The notes under the pieces were generated by a model, which made no database searches, had not been told where the DNA came from, and saw only the letters and a program-made list of their open reading frames with translations. Position numbers and translations under genes: made by a program. Shown here piece after piece: positions 20,875 through 29,010 of a DNA stretch of 32,468 nt (position 1 is the stretch's first letter; each line of letters starts with the position of its first letter). Source of the stretch: Clostridiaceae bacterium (GTDB taxonomy: Bacteria; Bacillota; Clostridia; Lachnospirales; Lachnospiraceae); NCBI GenBank assembly GCA_910574345.1, contig CAJSZV010000038.1, positions 1 through 32,468 on the forward strand, read 5' to 3'.

Positions 20875-21627
20875 ATGAGGGAAACATTTGATCTATTAAT
20901 GAAGAAAGGATTGGGGGAGTTCGGGATTGGGTTGTCACAGGATCAGCTGGGACAGTTCTATAGGTATTATGAATTGCTGATAGAATGGAATAAGGTGATG
21001 AATCTTACTTCTATTGTGGAAATGGAGGATGTGGTTAGAAAACATTTTGTGGACAGCCTTACTGTCATAAAAGTTTTATGTGGAGAACAGGAAGATCATT
21101 ATAATGAATGGAAAATGAACTTAAGAATTCTCGATCTGGGAACAGGGGCTGGTTTTCCAGGAGTTCCAATTAAAATTGCTATTCCGGAGGCAGAGATTGT
21201 TTTATTGGATTCCTTAAATAAGAGAATACAATTTTTAAATGATGTAATCAGACAGTTAGGGTTACACGGCATTACGGCAGTTCATGGGAGAGCAGAAGAT
21301 TTTGGAAGGAATCCGTTGTATAGAGAGTCCTTTGATCTGTGTGTATCAAGGGCTGTAGCGAATCTTTCGACTTTGTCTGAGTATTGTATTCCTTTTGTAA
21401 AATCAGGCGGGTATTTTGTAGCTTATAAGTCTGGTAAAGCGGAGAGTGAGATACAGGAAGCAAAAGGGGCTTTGAAATTATTGGGAGGCGGAATTGACAG
21501 AATAGAAGAATTTGTGATTCCGGATTCTGATATTGAGAGGATGCTTGTTAAGATTAAAAAGACAGAAAATACTTCAAAAAAGTATCCGAGAAAAGCCGGT
21601 ATACCGGGGAAGGAACCTCTTAAGTAA
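20875..21627 (+). CDS. rsmG: 16S rRNA (guanine527-N7)-methyltransferase RsmG
   Basis: A 250-aa SAM-dependent methyltransferase acting on G527 of 16S rRNA. The opening shows YYELLIEWNKVMNLTSI and the SAM loop is ILDLGTGAGFPGVPIKI (residues 85-101). Further blocks are LLDSLNKRIQFLNDV and SRAVANLSTLSEYCIPFVK. The last 20 residues are basic. The start is preceded by only a modest AGAAAGGA; an out-of-frame ATG four bases upstream is ignored. Last gene of the mnmE-mnmG-rsmG group; its terminator contains a parS site. Confidence 0.95.
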   Translation: MRETFDLLMKKGLGEFGIGLSQDQLGQFYRYYELLIEWNKVMNLTSIVEMEDVVRKHFVDSLTVIKVLCGEQEDHYNEWKMNLRILDLGTGAGFPGVPIKIAIPEAEIVLLDSLNKRIQFLNDVIRQLGLHGITAVHGRAEDFGRNPLYRESFDLCVSRAVANLSTLSEYCIPFVKSGGYFVAYKSGKAESEIQEAKGALKLLGGGIDRIEEFVIPDSDIERMLVKIKKTENTSKKYPRKAGIPGKEPLK

Positions 21628-21632
21628 ATATT

Positions 21633-21673
21633 AAAAAGGGGAAATGTTTCACGTGAAACATTTCCCCTTTTTT
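21633..21673. terminator. Bidirectional terminator containing a parS site
   Basis: Perfect 20-bp arms with no spacer: A5-G4-A3 on the left outer arm, T3-C4-T6 on the right. The central 16 bp form TGTTTCACGTGAAACA. It lies between convergent rsmG and the alpha/beta hydrolase gene and has T runs for both directions. Confidence 0.85.
21645..21660. promoter_or_regulatory. parS site 1 (ParB-binding)
   Basis: Exact match to the 16-bp bacterial parS consensus TGTTTCACGTGAAACA. It forms the loop-side half of the rsmG terminator stem, about 1.2 kb before parA. Confidence 0.95.
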
Positions 21674-21706
21674 GATGTCATCAGTCTTTGGAACTCAAAA
21701 ATGAAT

Positions 21707-22657
21707 TCAGGAGAAGAAGGTATTAACATTCAATAGGAATTCAGCAGGCTTTTCTATATGAGGAAAATATTTTGTATCTTTAATAATCGAATATTCAATA
21801 GCTGGATTATAGTCCACATACTCCGTAAGCAATTCTTTTATATGATTCTGCTTTTCTCCTCCTATAAGATAAATGCTGTTATCGATCTTTTTAAGTGCAT
21901 TTGTAATGTTGCATTTGGTATAATTACAACGCACACAGGCGTAAATTGATTTTGGAGAAAACCCTAAATGAGCAGACTCATAATAGGTATCAATTATAGA
22001 TTGTTTTACTGCTTTTGGATTGGCATAATAAAGATCAGAAAAAGCGTGCTTTATGGAGGATTTACTAGTGGCAATATGATAGAGCAAAGTTCCTATTATA
22101 GGAAAATCCAACAGCAGCTTATAATATCTAGAATATGGTCCGGGAAGCTGACTGCAGGTATTAATACTGTTAGGATTAACAAGCATAATACGATCAAATA
22201 GATCAGGCGAATTGCTGCATGCCATAATCACAAAGGATTCTGATCCGCCGGAAGAGATCACATCTGTTCGATGTCCGATCTCGGATTTGATAAAGTCAGA
22301 GATAAGCTGAACATAGAGATAATTCGTATAGGTAAGATAAGGCTTTTCCGACTGACCGCAGCCAAGCAGGTCTAAGGCATATACTGTATATTTTTTTGAA
22401 AGATTAGGGATGACCTTATGCCATTCATAACTGCTGGCAGCGGAATCTAAGTCATGGATCAATAACAATGGCTTTCCGGTTCCGGTCTTTGTATAATAAA
22501 TATCTCCCAGTCTCCAGTGAAAAGAATTCATCTGCGATTTATCCAACAAGGCTTTCGAAGCTGCTGATAATTTAATGCCTTTATTAACAAGGCTGATGCC
22601 GGCAATGGAACTGCTTGATAAAATTAAAGCAGTAATCAGTTTATTTTTAGTAGTCAT
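21707..22657 (-). CDS. Alpha/beta hydrolase with N-terminal membrane anchor
   Basis: A 316-aa protein of the alpha/beta-hydrolase fold; natural substrate unknown. Residues 6-24 are hydrophobic and may anchor it to the membrane or act as an uncleaved signal. The core shows KPLLLIHDLDSAASSYEW (oxyanion region, with HD instead of the common HG), YALDLLGCGQSEKP, the nucleophile elbow GGSES with Ser139, and C-terminal His300 in FPHIEKP. The third triad member is probably Glu268 in YLIGGEK. AAAGGAGA precedes the ATG. It is the only gene right of the origin, before the mobile region, encoded against replication. Confidence 0.75.
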   Translation of the reverse strand: MTTKNKLITALILSSSSIAGISLVNKGIKLSAASKALLDKSQMNSFHWRLGDIYYTKTGTGKPLLLIHDLDSAASSYEWHKVIPNLSKKYTVYALDLLGCGQSEKPYLTYTNYLYVQLISDFIKSEIGHRTDVISSGGSESFVIMACSNSPDLFDRIMLVNPNSINTCSQLPGPYSRYYKLLLDFPIIGTLLYHIATSKSSIKHAFSDLYYANPKAVKQSIIDTYYESAHLGFSPKSIYACVRCNYTKCNITNALKKIDNSIYLIGGEKQNHIKELLTEYVDYNPAIEYSIIKDTKYFPHIEKPAEFLLNVNTFFS

Positions 22658-22828
22658 GAAAATCAGCTCTCCTTTAAAACAGATATATGTAAGTTTATAA
22701 TGCTGTAAAAAAGATCAATCTATTAATCTATTATATAATATTCCCCGTGTACTGGCAATCATAAACCATATTAAAGTTTAATTGTTCGGCTATGTAACAA
22801 TTAATTTATCTTTTTTTGATAAAGTCAT

Positions 22829-22856
22829 ATGAAAACATTAAAAAATATGATATACT
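22829..22856 (+). promoter_or_regulatory. Candidate parA-parB promoter
   Basis: -10 TATACT (22851-22856) with -35-like ATGAAA (22829-22834) at 16-bp spacing, 26 bp before the parA ATG. The -35 is weak. Confidence 0.45.
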
Positions 22857-22882
22857 ATCCACTGTGTCAGAAAGGAAATATT

Positions 22883-23653
22883 ATGGGAAGAATAATAGCG
22901 ATAGCAAATCAAAAAGGCGGAGTTGGAAAAACAACTACTGCTATTAATTTGTCCGCATGTCTGGCGGAAGCCGGACAGAGGGTTTTGTTGGTGGATTGTG
23001 ACCCTCAGGGAAATGCAACCAGCGGAGTCGGTTTGGAGAAAGGATACATAGATAAGACAATCTATGAATTAATAATAGGAGAGTGCGATATAGAAGAGTG
23101 TCTCATCATGGAGGCTATGGATAATCTGGACGTTCTGCCGTCTGATGTAAATCTGGCAGGAGCAGAGATTGAATTATTGGATTTTGAGGAAAAAGAGTCC
23201 ATATTGAAAAAACATTTAATGTTGTTGGAAAAAAAGTACGATTATCTTGTTATTGATTGTCCTCCTTCTTTGAATCTTCTTACAATCAATGCTTTGACTG
23301 CAGCCGATACAGTATTGATTCCCATTCAATGTGAATACTATGCATTGGAAGGACTAAATCAGGTTTTAAAAACAGTAAACCTTGTAAAGAAAAAGTTAAA
23401 TCCCCATCTGGAGACAGAGGGTGTGGTTTTTACTATGTACGATGCAAGGACAAATTTGTCTTTAGAAGTAGTGGAAAGTGTTAAAAGTAATTTAAATCAG
23501 AATATTTATAAGACAATTATACCAAGAAATGTGAGATTAGCAGAAGCGCCCAGTCATGGGATGCCTATTAATTTATATGATTCCAGATCAACAGGGGCAG
23601 AGAGTTATCGTTTATTAGCGGCGGAAGTGATGAGCAGAGGAGAGGATATCTGA
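22883..23653 (+). CDS. parA: Chromosome partitioning ATPase ParA/Soj
   Basis: A 256-aa Walker-type ATPase acting with ParB and parS in chromosome segregation and control of DnaA. The deviant Walker A KGGVGKTT is at residues 11-18, followed by VDCDPQGNATSG (from residue 37) and the Walker B region VIDCPPSLNLLTINAL. AAAGGAAAT lies just before the ATG at 22883. A longer in-frame start at 22829 coincides with the -35 element and is rejected. The stop and the parB start share one base (TGATG). Confidence 0.95.
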   Translation: MGRIIAIANQKGGVGKTTTAINLSACLAEAGQRVLLVDCDPQGNATSGVGLEKGYIDKTIYELIIGECDIEECLIMEAMDNLDVLPSDVNLAGAEIELLDFEEKESILKKHLMLLEKKYDYLVIDCPPSLNLLTINALTAADTVLIPIQCEYYALEGLNQVLKTVNLVKKKLNPHLETEGVVFTMYDARTNLSLEVVESVKSNLNQNIYKTIIPRNVRLAEAPSHGMPINLYDSRSTGAESYRLLAAEVMSRGEDI

Positions 23654-24588
23654 TGGCAAAGAGAGGATTGGGGAAGGGCTTAGGCGCTATTTTTGGGGAA
23701 GATGTGGTAGAAAATCCTGTTAACGAAGGCGAAAAGAATGTTTCACGTGAAACATTGCCAAATCATGGAAGGGAATCGGAGAAGGAAGAAGAATCTGGTA
23801 AAGAATTTAAAATGAAGTTGTCCATTATCGAACCGAATCAGTCACAGCCCAGAAAAGATTTCAATCAGGAGTTAATTACAGAACTGGCGGATTCTATTAA
23901 AAAATATGGGGTACTTCAGCCTCTTTTGGTACAAAAAAAAGGAGACCGCTATGAAATTATAGCCGGTGAGAGAAGATGGAGAGCCGCAAAAGAAGCGGGC
24001 TTGAAAGAAGTTCCTGTGGTGATAAAAGAGTATACCAGACAGCAGACAATGGAGATTGCTCTAATTGAGAATGTCCAGAGAGAAGACCTTAATCCTATAG
24101 AGGAGGCTCAGGCATACCAACAGCTGATTCAGGAATTTGAATTAACCCAGGAAGAAATAGCCGAACGGGTATCCAGGAGCAGAACGGCTATTACAAACTG
24201 TATGAGATTATTAAAGCTGGATAAAAGAGTTCAAGACATGTTGATTCAGGGGCAAATATCCAGCGGCCACGCCAGAGCACTTTTATCTCTGGAAAACAGC
24301 GAAGCTCAGTATCAGATTGCATTAAAAATTATAGATAAAAAGCTTAGTGTTCGTGAAGTGGAAAAACTGGTTAAAATGTTTGGAAAAACAAAAAAGGAAG
24401 AAAAGGAAAAAGCAGAAGAGAAAGACCTTAGTTTTATATTCAGAGATTTGGAAGAAAGAATGAAGCAGGTCATGGGAACTAAGGTTATTATCAACAAAAA
24501 AGATAAAAATAAAGGACGCATTGAGATCGAATACTATTCAGAAGCTGAATTGGAACGAATTGTAGAATTGATCGAATCTATACATTAA
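23653..24588 (+). CDS. parB: Chromosome partitioning protein ParB/Spo0J
   Basis: A 311-aa parS-binding CTPase clamp. The N-terminal tail KRGLGKGLGAIF resembles the ParA-stimulating peptide. The CTP-binding motif GERRWR is at 105-110 and ENVQRED at 139-145. A helix-turn-helix at about 166-188 (LTQEEIAERVSRSRTAITNCMRLL) reads parS, and a C-terminal dimerisation part follows a lysine/glutamate-rich linker. The presence of true parS sites rather than Noc-type sites favours ParB over Noc. Codons 29-34 (NVSRET) encode a parS site inside the gene. Confidence 0.95.
   Translation: MAKRGLGKGLGAIFGEDVVENPVNEGEKNVSRETLPNHGRESEKEEESGKEFKMKLSIIEPNQSQPRKDFNQELITELADSIKKYGVLQPLLVQKKGDRYEIIAGERRWRAAKEAGLKEVPVVIKEYTRQQTMEIALIENVQREDLNPIEEAQAYQQLIQEFELTQEEIAERVSRSRTAITNCMRLLKLDKRVQDMLIQGQISSGHARALLSLENSEAQYQIALKIIDKKLSVREVEKLVKMFGKTKKEEKEKAEEKDLSFIFRDLEERMKQVMGTKVIINKKDKNKGRIEIEYYSEAELERIVELIESIH
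23739..23754. promoter_or_regulatory. parS site 2, inside parB
   Basis: Second exact TGTTTCACGTGAAACA, extended to a 20-bp perfect palindrome (23737-23756), encoding NVSRET in a region of ParB that is otherwise a variable linker. Such intragenic parS sites also occur in Bacillus spo0J. Confidence 0.95.
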
Positions 24589-24607
24589 AAAGAGAGGAAA
24601 TAAAAGA

Positions 24608-25108
24608 ATGTCACAAAGTATGATGAATAATTGGCCTATGGATCCGGCCATTGTAATTCTGAGCCTTGGAGTCATAACATTTCTTCTTCTGATCATGACT
24701 ATCATATGTGTTATACAGTTAAGCCGGTTATATCGCAGATATGATCGGTTTATGAGAGGAAAAGATGCTGAATCTTTAGAAATGATTATAGCAGAATTGA
24801 TAGAAGAAGTAAAAGAATTAAGATCCCAGGACAGATCCAATAAAGATATCATGAAGACACTTACAAGAGGTGTGAGAAGTTCTTATCAAAAATTTGGAAT
24901 GGTAAAATATAATGCATTCAAAGGAATGGGAGGAAATTTAAGTTTTGCAATCGCTCTGCTGGATATGAATAATACGGGATTTATTCTGAATTCCGTTCAT
25001 AGCAGAGAAGGATGCTATCTTTATATTAAGGTAGTGGAAAAAGGGGAGACAGATATTGTATTAGGAAGCGAAGAGAAGGAAGCACTAGAGCAGGCATTAG
25101 GATATTAA
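24608..25108 (+). CDS. DUF4446 membrane protein
   Basis: A 166-aa protein with one N-terminal membrane helix (about residues 14-40), a charged helical stretch with coiled-coil character (55-85), and the conserved DUF4446 core YQKFGMVKYNAFKGMGGNLSFAIALLDMNNTGFILNSVHSREGCYLYIK. The family commonly lies just after parB in Clostridia; its function is unknown. It starts 19 bp after parB behind AGAGAGGAAA and ends in a terminator whose stem includes its stop codon. Confidence 0.85.
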   Translation: MSQSMMNNWPMDPAIVILSLGVITFLLLIMTIICVIQLSRLYRRYDRFMRGKDAESLEMIIAELIEEVKELRSQDRSNKDIMKTLTRGVRSSYQKFGMVKYNAFKGMGGNLSFAIALLDMNNTGFILNSVHSREGCYLYIKVVEKGETDIVLGSEEKEALEQALGY

Positions 25109-25126
25109 TGTCTGCTTTATTTTTTA
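25089..25126 (+). terminator. Terminator overlapping the DUF4446 stop codon
   Basis: Stem AGCAGGCATTA and TAATGTCTGCT (25089-25116, one G-U pair), loop GGATAT, then TTATTTTTT. The stop codon TAA (25106-25108) is part of the right arm. Confidence 0.8.
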
Positions 25127-25145
25127 AGGTAATCTCTATTTTTTA

Positions 25146-26554
<1,409 letters not shown>

Positions 26555-26606
26555 TGTGTTTTATTCGTAAATGAGGGGGCTTATCCCCTGACTTCAAAAG
26601 TAAGAA

Positions 26607-26655
26607 AGCCCCATAGATCAAGCAGCATGTCTGATGTATTTATGGGGCTGTTTTG
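26607..26655 (+). terminator. gdhA terminator
   Basis: Stem AGCCCCATA (26607-26615) and TATGGGGCT (26641-26649), 25-nt loop, then GTTTTG. The long loop makes it unusual, but the stem is perfect. Confidence 0.7.
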
Positions 26656-26671
26656 TTTATTACTGCTCACG

Positions 26672-26730
26672 GGATGGGACATCCTTTTGCCCGTTTCCAA
26701 CGGATAAAAGCCGGGGCATTCGTCCGATGC
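26672..26730. other. Three-hairpin structured element of unknown role
   Basis: In the 380-bp gap between gdhA and the DUF3881 gene, three perfect small hairpins follow one another: GGAT/ATCC (26672-26684), CCGTT/AACGG with a three-base loop (26691-26703), and GCAT/ATGC (26716-26730). The middle one extends through CTTTT (26684-26688) and AAAAG (26706-26710). GC content is well above the flanks. ORFs on both strands look like shadows. No known RNA family is recognised. An A-run follows on the plus strand. Confidence 0.45.
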
Positions 26731-26867
26731 GAAAAAAACAGATAAAATCAGCCTTACAAGCAATCAGTCTTATAAGCAAACTTTATGCCTGTTTTTATCG
26801 TTTTTCCCTCGTTCGGTTAACTGTAACTTTTATTTTTACTATTTCTGCATTGATTGTATAATGAGAG

Positions 26868-26896
26868 TTGAAATATAAGTTAATATAGGGTATGAT
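26868..26896 (+). promoter_or_regulatory. Promoter of the DUF3881 gene
   Basis: -35 TTGAAA (26868-26873), 17-bp spacer and -10 TATGAT (26891-26896), 38 bp before the ATG. Confidence 0.65.
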
Positions 26897-26934
26897 AGTA
26901 GAACGAAGAGATACAATAAAAAGAAGGTGAATTT

Positions 26935-27819
26935 ATGCATAGATTTCTACGAACTGTTGGTTTCAGCACATATCAGAAAAAACATAAGATTGAAGACTTG
27001 ATAAGAGATTTAGTAGTGGAAGCCCTGCCGGAGCAGATTAGAAAGATTCAACTGGATGAGGAGACCAATCTTTGTGAAGTAAGGTCAGAAGTGGCGCCTG
27101 GAACTGGTGTAGCGATCTATGGTGAGATGGACGAAACAGGAGAGGTAAGGCCGGAATACTATGTTCCCTATATATTAAGTCAGGATACTTCTTCTAATGC
27201 AGACTGTTCGATTCAGCGCCATACGGACAGAGAGACTTATGCCGGGTTGTTAGATGAATATAAAGTAGGGATTTCCTTGATCTATTATCTGGAAAATGTT
27301 ATGGAATATAGAGAGCGTAAGATGGCAAAAAAATCCACAGAGGTGGAATCTGTCAATCTGTCCGGATTGTCTGTGAAAGGGAAAATTCTTCTTCCTATTA
27401 AAAAGACTGCAAAGCAGAAAGAGATGGCAAGAGTTGCTTCAAAGGAAAGGAATAACTTGTTGGAGGCAGCAAAAAATGGCAGCGAAGAGGCTATGGAGAC
27501 ATTAACCATTGAAGATATTGATTTGTATTCTCAGGTATCCAGAAGAGTTCTGAAAGAGGATATCTATTCTATCATTGACTCTTGTTTTATGCCATGCGGT
27601 ATTGAATGCGACCAGTATTCCATAATAGGAGATATCCAGGATTTGGAAGTATTGAAGAACAGAATTACAGGTGAAGAAATCTATGAAATGAAAATTGAAT
27701 GCAACGATATGATTTTTCGTGTAGCCATTAATAGGCAGGATCTGATTGGAGAGCCTCAGGTGGGACGGAGATTTAAGGGACAGATATGGATGAAAGGGAC
27801 AGCAAAATTCAAGTCTTGA
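26935..27819 (+). CDS. DUF3881 family protein
   Basis: A 294-aa soluble protein beginning MHRFLRTVGFSTYQKKHKIEDLI, characteristic of the DUF3881 family found mostly in Lachnospiraceae. No catalytic motif or membrane segment is seen. The middle carries a lysine-rich helical stretch (about 125-185); the C-terminal part is beta-rich, ending VGRRFKGQIWMKGTAKF. AGAAGGTGA is the ribosome site. Single gene with its own promoter; a tRNA promoter overlaps its stop codon. Function unknown. Confidence 0.8.
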   Translation: MHRFLRTVGFSTYQKKHKIEDLIRDLVVEALPEQIRKIQLDEETNLCEVRSEVAPGTGVAIYGEMDETGEVRPEYYVPYILSQDTSSNADCSIQRHTDRETYAGLLDEYKVGISLIYYLENVMEYRERKMAKKSTEVESVNLSGLSVKGKILLPIKKTAKQKEMARVASKERNNLLEAAKNGSEEAMETLTIEDIDLYSQVSRRVLKEDIYSIIDSCFMPCGIECDQYSIIGDIQDLEVLKNRITGEEIYEMKIECNDMIFRVAINRQDLIGEPQVGRRFKGQIWMKGTAKFKS

Positions 27820-27843
27820 CGAAATGGAAAAATCTGATATAAT
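27816..27843 (+). promoter_or_regulatory. tRNA-Arg locus promoter
   Basis: -35 TTGACG (27816-27821), 16-bp spacer and perfect -10 TATAAT (27838-27843), 40 bp before the first tRNA-like copy. The -35 overlaps the DUF3881 stop. It is the only good promoter seen before the intact tRNA-Arg. Confidence 0.7.
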
Positions 27844-27883
27844 AGGAGTGTTAAAGCATTTATGCATGAAAGCTGTATGGTAA

Positions 27884-27922
27884 GTTTCCATAACTTAGCT
27901 GGATAGAGCTATCACCTCCTAA
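27884..27922 (+). pseudogene. Degenerate tRNA-Arg(CCU) 5' half, copy 1
   Basis: Begins GTTTCC like the intact tRNA-Arg at 28089 and matches it, with several changes, through TGGATAGAGC to CCTCCTAA of the anticodon loop. After that the 3' half of a tRNA cannot be recognised, apart from a lone T-loop-like GTTCGAGTC at 27980-27988. It cannot fold as a tRNA. Confidence 0.6.
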
Positions 27923-27985
27923 TATCCCGGTCATCAAAGTCCGTGGAAGGTAAAAAGCTCTTTTCATAAACTTCATATCGTTCGA

Positions 27986-28025
27986 GTCCTCGTAGCTCAG
28001 CTGGATAGAGCACACGCCTCCTAAG
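27986..28025 (+). pseudogene. tRNA-Arg(CCU) 5' half, copy 2
   Basis: A well-preserved 5' half: acceptor start GTCCTCG, D arm TAGCTCAGCTGGATAGAGC and anticodon arm start through CCTCCTAAG. The right half of the anticodon stem, variable loop, T arm and 3' acceptor are missing. Its acceptor differs from the intact copy, so it is a different gene version, possibly the original host tRNA cut by an integration. Confidence 0.7.
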
Positions 28026-28088
28026 AGAACCTACAACGGAAACTTTTTGGAGGACATGAAGTAGCAAGTCACACACAATTTTATACAC

Positions 28089-28162
28089 GTTTCCGTAGCT
28101 CAGATGGATAGAGCGACCGCCTCCTAAGCGGTAGGTCGGGTGTTCGAGTCACCTCGGGAACG
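28089..28162 (+). tRNA. tRNA-Arg(CCU)
   Basis: A complete 74-nt cloverleaf. Acceptor GTTTCCG pairs with CGGGAAC (one G-U), discriminator G. D arm has GCTCAGATGGATAGAGC. Anticodon stem ACCGC/GCGGT surrounds loop CTCCTAA, anticodon CCT. T loop is TTCGAGT. No CCA is encoded. A terminator follows 11 bp downstream. It is the third and only intact copy in this locus and stands next to the integrase remnant. Confidence 0.95.
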
Positions 28163-28172
28163 CTGGAAACAT

Positions 28173-28210
28173 AGCCGAAAGCCTTGATTTTAGCGGGTTT
28201 TCGGCTTTCT
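28173..28210 (+). terminator. Terminator after tRNA-Arg
   Basis: Stem AGCCGAAAGCCT with GGGTTTTCGGCT (two G-U pairs, 28173-28206) followed by TTCTT. Confidence 0.7.
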
Positions 28211-28234
28211 TCATTTCAGCACCAAAACTCGGAT

Positions 28235-28467
28235 TTGCTAATATGCTAATACATTTGAAAATCGAACCTACATGCTAATACGAGTTTAATGGTCGGATGT
28301 TCAAATAATCCGGCCTGTTTTTCTGCTAATAAAACTCCCATTTTGAAGCTTCTCAAACACCAGATTTTTTCTTTTTTGCTAATACGGTATTTTTATCCGT
28401 TCATTTGTCTGCTAATAGATTTACTCTTTATTAGCATTTTGGATAGACCTGGCAAATTCTATTAGCA
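28235..28467. repeat. Field of TGCTAATA repeats beside the integrase end
   Basis: Six direct copies of TGCTAATA, often with a final C, start at 28236, 28244, 28273, 28324, 28377 and 28410. Two inverted copies (TATTAGCA) lie at 28429-28436 and 28460-28467 inside the end of the integrase fragment. Spacing is irregular, so this is not a CRISPR. Position next to an att-like tRNA and integrase suggests integrase arm-binding or accessory sites. Confidence 0.6.
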
Positions 28468-28729
28468 GTTCAGGATTGGATTTCATAAGCTGCTGCAATA
28501 CCTGTTCTGCGGAATTTGCTTCATCTTTATCATTTTTCTGTGGCTCACTGATGCCTTTGCCATCAAGGAAATCATCCATCTTGCCGGCCAGCTTTTCACG
28601 CTCACTTGCAAAAGAATGTTTCCCATAACGTCTGGTCAGCATCTCCAGATTGGACCATCCGCCAGCCTGCATAACCGAATTGTAATCACCTCCGGACATA
28701 AGAAGTTTGGTGGTGGCGCTGGTGTGCCC
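28421..28729 (-). pseudogene. Tyrosine integrase, C-terminal fragment
   Basis: The reading frame from 28729 gives GHTSATTKLLMSGGDYNSVMQAGGWSN and then TRRYGKHSF, matching the end of the catalytic domain of phage/ICE-type tyrosine recombinases: the HT after the HxLR box, the W of the H/W position, and the nucleophile Y in RRYGK. A 60-residue charged tail follows. Upstream in frame there is a TAA at once and no integrase sequence, so the N-terminal domain, both catalytic arginines and the lysine are lost. An internal ATG (28699) could start a 92-aa piece, but it would be inactive alone. It points toward the tRNA, as integrases at attL do. Confidence 0.75.
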
Positions 28730-28872
28730 TTACGGTATAATAAGGACAAATCGGAAAACCCATTATTACCAAGGTTGCTCAGGTGTTGTAAAGCGCGCAT
28801 ATGACACTAAATACAGAAACAAATAATGTATACAATACTATATGTTGTTGTTTTCTGAAAGCAAAGAAATCC
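28730..28872. other. Gene-free junction region after the integrase break
   Basis: No convincing gene. The stretch 28735-28772 (ATAAGGACAAA, then ACCC and TTATTACC) loosely resembles the end of the small ORF downstream (28980-29013), suggesting a decayed duplicate or a joint between two element parts. Confidence 0.3.
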
Positions 28873-29010
28873 ATGAGCAATCTTAATCAGAGAGGATTTT
28901 CGGATTTGCCACCATTCTTTTTCCATTACAATACGCCCTTTGGTGGGGGCAGACTGGGAGGTGATAAGGAACCATTTCACATAAAGGACAAACGGGCAGC
29001 AACCCGGTAA
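28873..29010 (+). CDS. Small ORF of unknown function, 45 aa
   Basis: MSNLNQRGFSDLPPFF and then PFGGGRLGGDKEPFHIKDKRAATR; glycine-rich centre, basic end, no membrane helix. Not recognised. The frame is open further up to an ATG at 28801, but neither start has a clear ribosome site. The sequence ends just before a terminator that precedes the replication initiator. The non-random composition argues mildly for a real or once-real gene. Confidence 0.35.
   Translation: MSNLNQRGFSDLPPFFFHYNTPFGGGRLGGDKEPFHIKDKRAATR

Noticed and set aside
22829-22882. Longer in-frame start for parA
   Set aside because: The ATG falls on the putative -35 box, and the family N-terminus begins at the downstream ATG, which has a good ribosome site.
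26581-26763. Open frames on both strands across the three-hairpin element
   Set aside because: The sequence is dominated by inverted repeats and a terminator, there is no ribosome site, and the protein has no recognisable fold.
27923-27988. A complete but intron-like or split tRNA made from copy 1 and the T-loop-like GTTCGAGTC
   Set aside because: The anticodon stem, T stem and acceptor cannot be paired, and the region is too long for a normal tRNA.
28235-28420. TGCTAATA repeats as a CRISPR array
   Set aside because: Units are only 8-10 bp and spacing is irregular (8 to 53 bp); no cas genes are present.
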